64,000 nt of DNA, taken from the NCBI RefSeq assembly GCF_000367345.1, contig NZ_BARE01000002.1, positions 62,001 through 126,000 on the forward strand, read 5' to 3'. The notes beneath the pieces were generated by a model. That model was not told the DNA's origin and searched no databases. It saw nothing but the letters and a program-made list of their open reading frames with translations. A program made the position numbers and the translations under genes. Shown here piece after piece: positions 55,430 through 63,301 of this stretch (positions are counted from its first letter, which is position 1; every line of letters begins with the position of its first letter). This stretch comes from Sphingobium xenophagum NBRC 107872 (GTDB taxonomy: Bacteria > Pseudomonadota > Alphaproteobacteria > Sphingomonadales > Sphingomonadaceae).

Positions 55430-56085
55430 TGAAGACCATTATCAAGGCTGCGGCGCTCGTTTTCGCGCCGATGACCGCCATTGCGCTGACCGCCGTTCCG
55501 GCCGCAGCCCAGTCCAAGATGGGCATTGCCGTCGCTGACCTGCAGCGCGCGGTCGGCACCAGCGCCGCCTATACCGTCGCCCGCACCCAGATGCAGACGA
55601 CCTACAAGCCGCAGATCGATGCGTTCAACGCGCGCAAGACTGCGATCGACGCCGACCTCAAGACGAAGGGCGACGCGATCCAGAAGGCGCTGACCGCAGC
55701 GGGCAACAAGCCGACCCCGGCGATCGAAACCCAGTATCAGGCGTTCCAGCAGTCGCAGCAGAGCGCGCAGGCCGAATTGCAGCGCATGGGCCAGCCGATC
55801 GCGCTGGCCAACGCCTATGTCGAAGAGCAGATCACGGCCAAGCTGTCCGACGCGCTGAAGGCGGCGATGGCGAAGGCGAAGGTCGATCTGGTGCTGGCCC
55901 CCGATGCGACCGTGTCCTATCAGCCGACCGTCGACATTACCGATGCCGTCGTGACCGAAATCAACGCACTGGTGCCCAGCGTGTCGATCACGCCGCCAGC
56001 CGGCTGGCAGCCGGGCCGTCAGGGTCAGGCCGCAGCCCCGGCTGCCGCGCCTGCCAACCCGGCGCAGGCCCCCAAGTCGCGCTGA
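55429..56085 (+). CDS. OmpH/Skp-family periplasmic chaperone
   Basis: 218 residues; start ATG overlaps the bamA stop. Signal peptide ends at AAAQS. A strand (KMGIAVADLQRAVGTSAAY) precedes a long helical hairpin rich in Gln and Ala (about residues 60-155), as in the tentacles of Skp. The C-terminal part returns to a strand region and ends with an Ala/Pro-rich tail. It should hold outer-membrane proteins for BamA. Confidence 0.88.
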   Translation: MKTIIKAAALVFAPMTAIALTAVPAAAQSKMGIAVADLQRAVGTSAAYTVARTQMQTTYKPQIDAFNARKTAIDADLKTKGDAIQKALTAAGNKPTPAIETQYQAFQQSQQSAQAELQRMGQPIALANAYVEEQITAKLSDALKAAMAKAKVDLVLAPDATVSYQPTVDITDAVVTEINALVPSVSITPPAGWQPGRQGQAAAPAAAPANPAQAPKSR

Positions 56086-56091
56086 TAGATA

Positions 56092-56571
56092 ATGACGGGA
56101 GAGGTTGAAACGATCAGCGCGCGTGGCCCGATGGATGTCCGTCGGGTCATGGCCGCGCTGCCGCATCGTTACCCGATGCTGCTTATCGACCGCGTGGTGT
56201 CGCTGGTGCCCAACCAGTCGATCCACGCGATCAAGGCGGTGTCGGTGAACGAACCCTTTTTTCAGGGCCATTTCCCGACCCGGCCGATCATGCCGGGCGT
56301 GCTGATCGTCGAAGCGATGGCGCAGGCGGCGGGCGTGCTGGCGGTGGAATCGATGAACCTGGCCGATTCGGGCAAGCTCGTCTATTTCATGAGCATCGAC
56401 GGCGCGAAATTCCGGTCGCCGGTTGAGCCGGGCTGTCTGCTCGACCTGCATGTCGAAGTGACCCAGAATCGTGGCGCAATCTGCAAATTTGCGGGCAAGG
56501 CGATGCTGGGCGACAAGCTGGCCGCGGAAGCACAGTTCGTCGCGATGATCAGCGACCCGCCCCAGGATTAA
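56092..56571 (+). CDS. fabZ: 3-hydroxyacyl-ACP dehydratase FabZ
   Basis: 159 residues. [15 protein letters not shown], then [23 protein letters not shown] carries the catalytic His and Glu. It dehydrates 3-hydroxyacyl-ACP in fatty-acid synthesis. Unlike in enterics, no lpxD precedes it and no lpxA follows it. Confidence 0.95.
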   Translation: MTGEVETISARGPMDVRRVMAALPHRYPMLLIDRVVSLVPNQSIHAIKAVSVNEPFFQGHFPTRPIMPGVLIVEAMAQAAGVLAVESMNLADSGKLVYFMSIDGAKFRSPVEPGCLLDLHVEVTQNRGAICKFAGKAMLGDKLAAEAQFVAMISDPPQD

Positions 56572-56580
56572 ACTATTCCT

Positions 56581-56660
56581 GTCACCCCAGCGAAAGCTGG
56601 GGTCTCGCTTCCTCTGTTGCATCCGAAGAAAAGTGAGATCCCGGCTTTCGCCGGGATGAC
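56581..56660. repeat. 80-bp palindromic unit, family 4
   Basis: Arms 56581-56610 and 56631-56660 match at 25 of 30 positions around a 20-nt spacer. Each arm contains its own hairpin (CCCAGCGAAAGCTGGG and CCCGGCTTTCGCCGGG). The outer sequence matches the ends of the decayed GIY-YIG element at 57115. ACTATT occurs just outside both ends (56572-56577 and 56663-56668), which may be chance or a target duplication. Confidence 0.8.
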
Positions 56661-56760
56661 GGACTATTGCCACAGGGCGTCAAACCCGCTAACGGCGCGC
56701 CTTCGCACTTTTCCCGCATCCACAGCCGGTCGGAACCGGCACATTACGGAGCACGACGCC

Positions 56761-56985
56761 ATGAAGGCCGATATTCACCCCGACTACCACATGATCACCG
56801 TCCAGATGACCGACGGTACGACGTTCCAGACCCGTTCGACCTGGGGCAAGGAAGGCGACAAGATGGCGCTCGACATCGACCCCAAGTCGCATCCTGCATG
56901 GATCGGTGGCCAGCGTCAGCTGGATCAGGGCGGCCAGGTGGCACGCTTCAACAAGCGCTTTGGCGGCCTGACGCTGAAGAAGTAA
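56761..56985 (+). CDS. rpmE: 50S ribosomal protein L31, cysteine-free type
   Basis: 74 residues: [20 protein letters not shown], then [15 protein letters not shown] and the conserved FNKRFGG end. The Zn-binding cysteines of the classic C+ L31 are all absent, so this is a zinc-independent form. A strong terminator follows. Confidence 0.93.
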   Translation: MKADIHPDYHMITVQMTDGTTFQTRSTWGKEGDKMALDIDPKSHPAWIGGQRQLDQGGQVARFNKRFGGLTLKK

Positions 56986-57009
56986 TCGGCCTTCCAAAGG
57001 CAGGAATGA

Positions 57010-57036
57010 AAAGGGCGCCCGCGAGGCGCCCTTTTT
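57010..57036 (+). terminator. Terminator after rpmE
   Basis: AAAGGGCGCC pairs with GGCGCCCTTT around a 5-nt loop, followed by further T residues, about 25 nt after the stop. Confidence 0.9.
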
Positions 57037-57114
57037 GTTGGTGGCGGAGATGGGTGGGTTGCGGAAGGACGGCTTTACAGGTGCAAGCACCGTATAGGAG
57101 ACATGAATCTCACC

Positions 57115-57368
57115 GTCACCCCAGCGAAGGCTGGGGTCTCAGGCGTAGATGCGCCACAGTCGGATATGGCGCGGGGCGGCCACACCTATGTGATGACCAA
57201 TAAGCAAAGGGCGTTGTCTATATCGGCCTCACAGCCGACATCGCTGCGCGCGCCGAATATAATCGAAACGACACTGGCTTCGCTTTGTGGAAGAAGCCAA
57301 TCCAGATTGGCGGGATATGTCAGACGTTATCTTCTGACGCCTGAGACCCCAGCCTTCGCTGGGGTGAC
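57115..57368. mobile_element. Hairpin-ended element with a decayed GIY-YIG gene
   Basis: Perfect 32-bp inverted repeats at 57115-57146 and 57337-57368, each holding a hairpin (CCCCAGCGAAGGCTGGGG). Between them lies a GIY-YIG pseudogene whose stop touches the right repeat, the same layout as the element at 31829-32189 but with a different end sequence. Confidence 0.75.
57166..57337 (+). pseudogene. GIY-YIG nuclease pseudogene
   Basis: Three pieces of one GIY-YIG protein are readable in different frames. GGHTYVMTNKQ starts at about 57175. After a one-base loss the frame continues as VVYIGLTADIAARAAEYN. An internal deletion then joins to a third frame, EANPDWRDMSDVIF and stop at 57335-57337. 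The missing middle is the region that holds the KKWKRAWK helix in the copy at 31893. It cannot make an active nuclease. Confidence 0.8.
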
Positions 57369-57425
57369 GATCAAGGAAATGGCCGGTTCCAAGTCACGGC
57401 GCAGCATATTCCAGCGGCAATTTCT

Positions 57426-57565
57426 GGTCGTTTCCGATCATCCTCCCCTGTAAGGGGAGGTGGATGGCCGTAGGCCAGACGGAGGGGTATCCGCCTATCG
57501 ATAGGGCGACACCCCTCCACCACTTCGTGGTCCCCCTCCCCTTGCAGGGGAGGAATTTGCGGGCG
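57426..57565. repeat. About 140-bp long repeat, copy 2 (inverted)
   Basis: Reverse-complement copy of 39751-39890, with the same nested hairpins CTCCCCTGTAAGGGGAG, GGCCGTAGGCC and CTCCCCTTGCAGGGGAG. It ends about 35 bp before the aroB stop. Confidence 0.85.
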
Positions 57566-57599
57566 CTCCGCTCTGCGCCCTCGACGAGCGCGGCATTCT

Positions 57600-58706
57600 T
57601 CAGGCTGATCGATCCGCGTCCAGAAACGCCGCCACGTCGTCCAGCACGACATCTTTTGACAGGAAGGTCTGGCCGATGCCGCGGGCGAGGAGGAAGGGGA
57701 GGGTGCCGGCCTCCATCTTCTTGTCGTGAAGCATATGGCCGACCAGCGCCGTGCCGTTGGCGGTGACGTGGGCGGTGGCGAGATTGTGGGGCAGGCCGAC
57801 GGCTTTGAGGTGCGCGGTGACGCGATCGGCATCGGATTGGGGGCAAAGGCCGAGATGCGCGGAATAGCGGAAGGCGAGCGCCATGCCGGCCGCGACGCCC
57901 TCACCATGCAGCAGCGTGTCGCAAAAGCCGGTGTCGGCCTCCAGCGCGTGACCGAATGTGTGGCCAAGGTTGAGCAGGGCGCGGCGGCCTGACGTCTCGC
58001 GCTCGTCATCGGCGACGATCGCCGCCTTGGCGCGGACGCTGCGTTCGATCGCGATGGTGCGAGCTTCGGGATCACCGGCCAGCAGCGCTTGCGCATTAGC
58101 TTCGCACCAGCCGAAGAAATCGGGATCGTCGATCAGGCCATATTTGACGACTTCGGCATAGCCCGCGCGGGTTTCGCGTTGGGGGAGGCTGTCGAGCGTC
58201 GACGGATCGATCAGGACGAGGGCGGGCTGGTAGAAGCTGCCGATCAGATTCTTGCCTGCCGCCGTGTTGATCGCGGTCTTGCCGCCGACCGACGAATCGA
58301 CCTGGGCCAGCAGCGTGGTGGGCACCTGGATGAAGTGGCAGCCGCGCTTGAGGATGGAGGCGGCAAAGCCCACGAGATCGCCGATCACGCCGCCGCCAAG
58401 GGCCACGACATGATCGCCGCGCTCAATCTCCAGCGCCAGCAGCGCGTCGAGCAATTGTTCCAGATGCCGCCAGCTCTTGGTCTGTTCGCCCGGCGGCAGG
58501 ATGATCGGTTCCAACGTTACATTTGCGGCGCGCAGGCTGGCGTCGAGCCGGGGAAGCTGGGCGGCGGCGACATGGGCGTCAGTGACGACGACGATCCGCC
58601 CCTTGCGCGCATAAGGGGCCAGGATGGCGCCAGCGCGGTCGAGCGCGCCCTGTTCCACGATGATGTCATAGCTGCGCGCGCCGAGCGCGACCGGGACTAT
58701 TGCCAT
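57600..58706 (-). CDS. aroB: 3-dehydroquinate synthase
   Basis: 368 residues from ATG 58706. LPPGEQTKSW, ALGGGVIGDLVGFAASILKRG (NAD loop), FIQVPTTLLAQVDSSVGGKTAIN, YAEVVKYGLI and LNLGHTFGHALE (metal His) are diagnostic. Second step of the shikimate pathway. Its start overlaps the end of aroK, so the two are coupled. Confidence 0.96.
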   Translation of the reverse strand: MAIVPVALGARSYDIIVEQGALDRAGAILAPYARKGRIVVVTDAHVAAAQLPRLDASLRAANVTLEPIILPPGEQTKSWRHLEQLLDALLALEIERGDHVVALGGGVIGDLVGFAASILKRGCHFIQVPTTLLAQVDSSVGGKTAINTAAGKNLIGSFYQPALVLIDPSTLDSLPQRETRAGYAEVVKYGLIDDPDFFGWCEANAQALLAGDPEARTIAIERSVRAKAAIVADDERETSGRRALLNLGHTFGHALEADTGFCDTLLHGEGVAAGMALAFRYSAHLGLCPQSDADRVTAHLKAVGLPHNLATAHVTANGTALVGHMLHDKKMEAGTLPFLLARGIGQTFLSKDVVLDDVAAFLDADRSA

Positions 58707-59245
58707 GCCGTCAGATGCTCCATGATGCGGTCGACCGTGATGTCGTGGGGCGCCGCGATACTCTTCACATGAATGGGGGCGAGCGCGTAAACCGGATTGC
58801 GCACTGCGGCCAGATCCGTCAGCACCGTGCGGGGATCGCGATCCTTGAGCAGGGGGCGGCCTTCGCGGCGCGACACGCGATCGACCAGCACGTCGATGTC
58901 GGCGTCCAGCCATATCGCGGTCGCCTGATCCAGGATCAGCGCGCGCGTGTCATCCTGCATGAAAGCGCCGCCGCCGGTCGCGATCACCTTGGGCGCGCCG
59001 TCCATCAGCCGGGCTATCACGCGGCGTTCGCCGTCGCGGAAATGGGGTTCGCCATAGCGGGCGAAAATCTCCGTAATGGAAAGCCCGGCGGCTTTTTCAA
59101 TCTCTTCATCGGCATCGACGAATGTGACGCCAAGCCGCGCGGCAAGCCGCCGTCCGACGGTGGATTTGCCCACGCCCATCATGCCTACCAGGACGATGGG
59201 ACCGCGCTTGGCGTGAGTAGCGGGGAATTTGCTGTTTCGCTGCAT
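58697..59245 (-). CDS. aroK: Shikimate kinase
   Basis: 182 residues from ATG 59245. Walker A VLVGMMGVGKSTVGRRLA, DADEEIEKAAGLSITEIF, RDGERRVI and TGGGAFM mark shikimate kinase. It phosphorylates shikimate with ATP. Longer in-frame starts upstream (such as MRFASVTAGC) exist but add non-conserved sequence. Confidence 0.94.
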   Translation of the reverse strand: MQRNSKFPATHAKRGPIVLVGMMGVGKSTVGRRLAARLGVTFVDADEEIEKAAGLSITEIFARYGEPHFRDGERRVIARLMDGAPKVIATGGGAFMQDDTRALILDQATAIWLDADIDVLVDRVSRREGRPLLKDRDPRTVLTDLAAVRNPVYALAPIHVKSIAAPHDITVDRIMEHLTAWQ

Positions 59246-59339
59246 GGCGACCGGGGCTATACAGCCAGCCGTCACAGAGGCAAATCGCATCTTTCCCTGT
59301 CGTTTCGCATGATGGCGGGACCAGCCGTAGCAAGGACTC

Positions 59340-59528
59340 ATGAAGAACAACCGCAATTTGAGCAGTTTTGAGGGCGCTGGCCGCCGTCGTGGTACGCGCC
59401 TGCCGATCCTGCCCATCATCCTGGTGGTGCTGGTCGTCGCGCTGCTGGCCTTCCTGTGGTCGCGCGGTGGCGAGCAGCCGCAGCAGCGTGTCGAGAAAGT
59501 CATCCCTGCCGAGAAGCTGGGCCAGTAA
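59340..59528 (+). CDS. Small single-helix membrane protein
   Basis: 62 residues: a basic N-terminus (NRNLSSFEGAGRRRGTR), one helix (LPILPIILVVLVVALLAFLW) and a charged tail (VEKVIPAEKLGQ). Five bases before the next gene, so probably in one operon with it. No family recognised. It resembles small anchors conserved beside the next gene, which I cannot verify. Confidence 0.7.
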   Translation: MKNNRNLSSFEGAGRRRGTRLPILPIILVVLVVALLAFLWSRGGEQPQQRVEKVIPAEKLGQ

Positions 59529-59533
59529 CGCCC

Positions 59534-61345
59534 ATGCGCAGGTCCGGGGGTAAGGCGAAATGGGCGTTCGGCAGCTTTGCGCTGGCATTGGCGCTGCCCG
59601 TCGTGGCGCAGCAGGCGCCCGAATCGCTGTTGCCGCCCGGTTTTGGCGACGCACCTGAAACACCAGCGCCAGCCCCTGCGCGCCCCGCGCCCGCGCCAAC
59701 GCCCGGCGGCGTGCCAGCCCCCGCGCTCAATCCCGCGACCCCGCCCGACCTGGCGCTGCTGCCGGATGAGGCGGCCAATGCCGCCGAAGAGGAACTGACG
59801 CCGGAAGAACTGGCGGCGCAGAAGGCCAAATATGACCTGCCCGAAACGGCGCGCCGCTCGTTGGACCGCATCGGCCCGCTGACGCCCGCGACGCGCGGGA
59901 TGGAGCCCAATGCCTTTGGCAACCAGTCGGGCAAATTCCTCGCCACGCTGATGCAGCAGACCCATGCGCCGATCATGTCGCGCTGGGCCGCGATCCTGCT
60001 GCGGCGGGCGCTGTTGTCGGCGGTGGATACGCCGCGCGATATTGACGGGGCGGACTGGGTGGCCGAGCGTGCCTGGCTGCTGCTGCGCATGGGGGAGGCG
60101 GACAGCGCCCGGCTGTTGGTGCAGAGCGTCGATCCCGACCGCTATTCCCCGCGCCTCTATGCCATCGCGATGCAGACCTATCTGGCCAGCGCGGACCCGG
60201 CCGGGCTATGCCCGCTGTCGGAAGGGGCGCTGCGTTTCAGCAAGGAGCCGGGCTGGGACATGACACGGGCGATCTGCCCGGCCTTGTCGGGCGATCAGGG
60301 GTCTGCCAGCGGTGCGCTCAATCAGGCGCAGCGGCGCGGCGTGGTGCGCGGCGTCGACTATCGACTGGCGGAAAAGCTGGTCGGCACCGGCTTCAATGCG
60401 CGCCGTTCGGTGAAGATAGAATGGGACGGGGTCGATCGGCTGACCGCCTGGCGCTTTGGTCTGGCGACTGCGCTGAATGTCGAGATTCCCGATGCGCTAT
60501 ATGGCACGGTCGGAACGCATGTGCGGGCGTGGGAAGCGCGTGCGCCCGCGCTGGCGCCCGTGCAGCGCCAGCCTGCGGTCGACATCGCGGCCCGGCTTGG
60601 CGTGTTTTCCAACGCGGCGCTGGTTGATTTCTACAGCCAGTTGGCGGCCGATGGCGATGCGCCGACGGAGATTGCCGACCGGATCGACGCGCTGCGCACC
60701 GCCTATACCGGTGCGACGGTGGGCGCGCGGATCGGCGCGATGCAGACTTGGTGGCAGGATGGCGCACGGCCTGACTATGTCGGGCTGATCGCGACGGCGC
60801 GGGCAGCGGCGGCCCTGCCGGTCGCGCAGGCCGACGCGCGCGATACCGCCAATCTGGTCGCGGCGATGATGACCGCCGGTTATGATCGCAATGCGGCGCG
60901 CTGGGCGCGGGCGCTGGGCCAGATCAATGGCGATGGCGCGGCGCAATTCTGGGGGCTGCTCGCCGTTGGTGCGCCAAGCCCGGTGGTCGACATCAACGAA
61001 GGCCGGATAACCAGCTATATTGGCGAAGCGGGGCCGCAGAAGGGCCGGATGCTGATCGCGGCGCTGGCGGGCCTGGCGCGGCTGTCGGCCAATGACATGG
61101 CGAGCCTGGCGCGTGACAATGGCGTCAATCTGGCCGCCAACAGCCGCTGGGCGCGCGCGATTGGCGCGGCCGCCCAGCGGGGCGAAAAGGGTACGGTCGC
61201 GCTGTTGGCGGCGGTGGGGATGCAGGGGAGCGATTGGAACCGCCTGCCGCCGGAGCATCTTTATCATATCGTCGCCGCGCTTCATCGCGTCGGGCTGGAC
61301 CCTGAAGCGCGGATGATCGCGGCGGAGGCGATCACGCGGCTTTGA
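59534..61345 (+). CDS. Large secreted helical-repeat-like protein of unknown function
   Basis: 603 residues from ATG 59534 (MRRSGGKAKWAFGSFALALALPVVAQQ, signal peptide). A proline/alanine-rich stretch (about residues 35-75) is followed by an acidic EEELTPEELAAQKAKYDLPE segment. A long alpha-helical body with repeated AWLLLRMGEADSARLLVQS-like units suggests TPR/SEL1-like solenoid structure. No enzyme motif. The start overlaps nothing, and the stop overlaps the recombinase start (TTTGATG). A scaffold role in the envelope is only inference. Confidence 0.75.
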   Translation: MRRSGGKAKWAFGSFALALALPVVAQQAPESLLPPGFGDAPETPAPAPARPAPAPTPGGVPAPALNPATPPDLALLPDEAANAAEEELTPEELAAQKAKYDLPETARRSLDRIGPLTPATRGMEPNAFGNQSGKFLATLMQQTHAPIMSRWAAILLRRALLSAVDTPRDIDGADWVAERAWLLLRMGEADSARLLVQSVDPDRYSPRLYAIAMQTYLASADPAGLCPLSEGALRFSKEPGWDMTRAICPALSGDQGSASGALNQAQRRGVVRGVDYRLAEKLVGTGFNARRSVKIEWDGVDRLTAWRFGLATALNVEIPDALYGTVGTHVRAWEARAPALAPVQRQPAVDIAARLGVFSNAALVDFYSQLAADGDAPTEIADRIDALRTAYTGATVGARIGAMQTWWQDGARPDYVGLIATARAAAALPVAQADARDTANLVAAMMTAGYDRNAARWARALGQINGDGAAQFWGLLAVGAPSPVVDINEGRITSYIGEAGPQKGRMLIAALAGLARLSANDMASLARDNGVNLAANSRWARAIGAAAQRGEKGTVALLAAVGMQGSDWNRLPPEHLYHIVAALHRVGLDPEARMIAAEAITRL

Positions 61346-62274
61346 TGGGGGACGATGATGCCCTGATCGACCGTTTTCTGGAGATGATGGCGGCGGAGCG
61401 GGGCGCGTCGCGCAACACTTTGCTGGCCTATCGCGCCGACCTGAACGGCGCAGGTGCGCTGATTGGCGGCCTGGCCGGGGCAAGCAAGGAGGCGCTGGGC
61501 AGGCTGGCGGGCGAATGGGCGACGCTGGCGGCATCGTCCGTGGCGCGCAAGGCATCGGCGCTGCGGGCCTTTTACGGGTTTCTGGAAGAAGAAGGGCTGC
61601 GCGCGGATAATCCTGCCAGCGCGCTGCCGCGCCCGGTGATGCGGCGTCCATTGCCCAAGATTTTGTCGGGGGCCGAAGTCGATATGCTGTTCGCGCTGAT
61701 CGCCGAGCGGCTGGCGGTGGCGCATCCGGCGCCGGGCGATCTGCGGCTGTCGGCATTGATCGAGCTGCTGTACGGGTCTGGGCTGCGCGCGACCGAACTC
61801 GTCTCCCTGCCGCGCCGGGCGCTGGCGGCAGACCGGCCCTTCCTGATTTTGAAGGGGAAGGGCGGGCGTGAGCGGTTGGTGCCGATTTCCGACCGGGCGC
61901 GGGCCGCGGTTGCAAGCTGGCTGACACATGTGCCGTCCGAAAGCGCCTGGCTGTTTCCGTCGGGGAAAAGCTATTTGAGCCGTATCCGGCTGTACCAGAT
62001 CGTCAAGGCGCTGGCGGCGGCGGCGGGGATAGCGCCCGAACGGGTCAGCCCGCATGTGCTGCGTCACGCCTTTGCCACCCATTTGCTGGAGGGCGGGGCG
62101 GATTTGCGCGCGCTTCAGTCGATGCTGGGCCATGCGGACATCGGCACCACGCAAATCTACACCCATGTGGACAGCCGCCGCCTCGTCGAACTGGTCAATA
62201 GCCGCCACCCATTGGGGCAGATGGTGCCGAAAATGCCACAGCCGCGCGTTGACGACGACGCTTCATCGCCCTAA
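61345..62274 (+). CDS. XerC/XerD-type tyrosine recombinase
   Basis: 309 residues. An N-terminal SAM-like domain ([28 protein letters not shown]) and a catalytic domain with the first Arg in [28 protein letters not shown] (His-x-x-Arg), [15 protein letters not shown] (His and nucleophile Tyr). It resolves chromosome dimers at dif; XerD is more likely than XerC from the general match, but this is not certain. Starts at an ATG overlapping the previous stop. Confidence 0.9.
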   Translation: MGDDDALIDRFLEMMAAERGASRNTLLAYRADLNGAGALIGGLAGASKEALGRLAGEWATLAASSVARKASALRAFYGFLEEEGLRADNPASALPRPVMRRPLPKILSGAEVDMLFALIAERLAVAHPAPGDLRLSALIELLYGSGLRATELVSLPRRALAADRPFLILKGKGGRERLVPISDRARAAVASWLTHVPSESAWLFPSGKSYLSRIRLYQIVKALAAAAGIAPERVSPHVLRHAFATHLLEGGADLRALQSMLGHADIGTTQIYTHVDSRRLVELVNSRHPLGQMVPKMPQPRVDDDASSP

Positions 62275-62285
62275 CGCCATGCGCC

Positions 62286-63230
62286 ATGGTCAGCTTTCTG
62301 GAATTTGAAAAGCCCGTTGCCGAACTGGAAGCGCGCATCGTCGAACTGCGCGCCACTGCCAGCGTCGGCGACATCAATATCGACGGCGAGATCGCGACGC
62401 TGGAGCAGCGCGCGGCGAAGATGCTGGCCGATACCTATGCCAAATTGACGCCCTGGCAAAAGACGCAGGTGGCGCGTCATCCCGAACGTCCGCATTTCAA
62501 GGATTATGTTGCGGGCATGTTCGACAATTTCCTGCCGCTGGCGGGCGACCGCGCCTTTGCCGACGATCAGGCGATACTGGGCGGCTTTGCCACGCTGGGC
62601 GAGCGGCGGGTGATGGTGATCGGCCATGAGAAGGGCGACGATACCGCCAGCCGGGTGCGGCACAATTTCGGCATGGCCAAGCCCGAAGGCTATCGCAAGG
62701 CGATCCGCCTGATGGAACTGGCGGATCGGTTCGGCCTGCCGGTGGTGACGCTGGTGGATACGTCGGGCGCTTTCCCCGGCGTGCAGGCGGAAGAGCGTGG
62801 GCAGGCCGAAGCGATTGCGCGGTCGACCGAGGCGTGCCTGAAGCTGGGCGTGCCAATGGTGTCGGCCGTGGTGGGCGAAGGCGGTTCTGGCGGTGCGATC
62901 GCGCTGGCGGCGGCCAATCGCGTGCTGATGTTCGAACATGCCGTCTATTCCGTGATTTCCCCCGAAGGCTGCGCGTCGATCCTGTGGCGCACCGCCGACA
63001 AGGCGAGCGACGCGGCCACGGCGATGCAGGTGACGGCGCAGCATCTGAAAAATCTGGGCGTGATCGACACGATCGTGCCCGAACCGGTGGGCGGGGCGCA
63101 TCGCGATCCGGTCGAGGCGATTGCCAGCCTGGGCGCGGCGATCGAGGCGGAACTGGCGGCGCTCGACGGGATGGATGCGTTGGCGCTGCGCACCGACAGG
63201 GCGGACAAATTTCTCGCCATCGGCGCTTGA
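62286..63230 (+). CDS. accA: Acetyl-CoA carboxylase carboxyltransferase alpha subunit
   Basis: 314 residues. [60 protein letters not shown] and [20 protein letters not shown] are diagnostic of AccA. With AccD it moves the carboxyl group from biotin to acetyl-CoA, giving malonyl-CoA. Confidence 0.95.
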   Translation: MVSFLEFEKPVAELEARIVELRATASVGDINIDGEIATLEQRAAKMLADTYAKLTPWQKTQVARHPERPHFKDYVAGMFDNFLPLAGDRAFADDQAILGGFATLGERRVMVIGHEKGDDTASRVRHNFGMAKPEGYRKAIRLMELADRFGLPVVTLVDTSGAFPGVQAEERGQAEAIARSTEACLKLGVPMVSAVVGEGGSGGAIALAAANRVLMFEHAVYSVISPEGCASILWRTADKASDAATAMQVTAQHLKNLGVIDTIVPEPVGGAHRDPVEAIASLGAAIEAELAALDGMDALALRTDRADKFLAIGA

Positions 63231-63244
63231 ACGACGCTTGACGG

Positions 63245-63270
63245 GGAACGCTCCGGCCTTTCTTCTCGTT
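63245..63270 (+). promoter_or_regulatory. Candidate EcfG (general stress response) promoter
   Basis: GGAAC (63245-63249), a 17-base spacer, then CGTT (63267-63270). This matches the alphaproteobacterial EcfG consensus GGAAC-N16/17-CGTT. It lies about 32 bp before the ATG of the M48 protease gene, with an AGGAGG-like ribosome site between. Confidence 0.6.
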
Positions 63271-63301
63271 ACGATGCGGTAATTGAGGAGGAATTCAGGG
63301 G

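Larger units (their letters stand above)
57038..57599. other. Repeat-filled gap between rpmE and aroB
   Basis: 562 bp without a functional gene. It contains the decayed GIY-YIG element (57115-57368) and the second copy of the long repeat (57426-57565). Open frames crossing it are repeat-derived. Confidence 0.8.

Noticed and set aside
57103..57453. 116-codon plus-strand frame starting [12 protein letters not shown]
   Set aside because: It reads through both 32-bp repeats and the frameshifted GIY-YIG remnant; the [15 protein letters not shown] ends are repeat translations.
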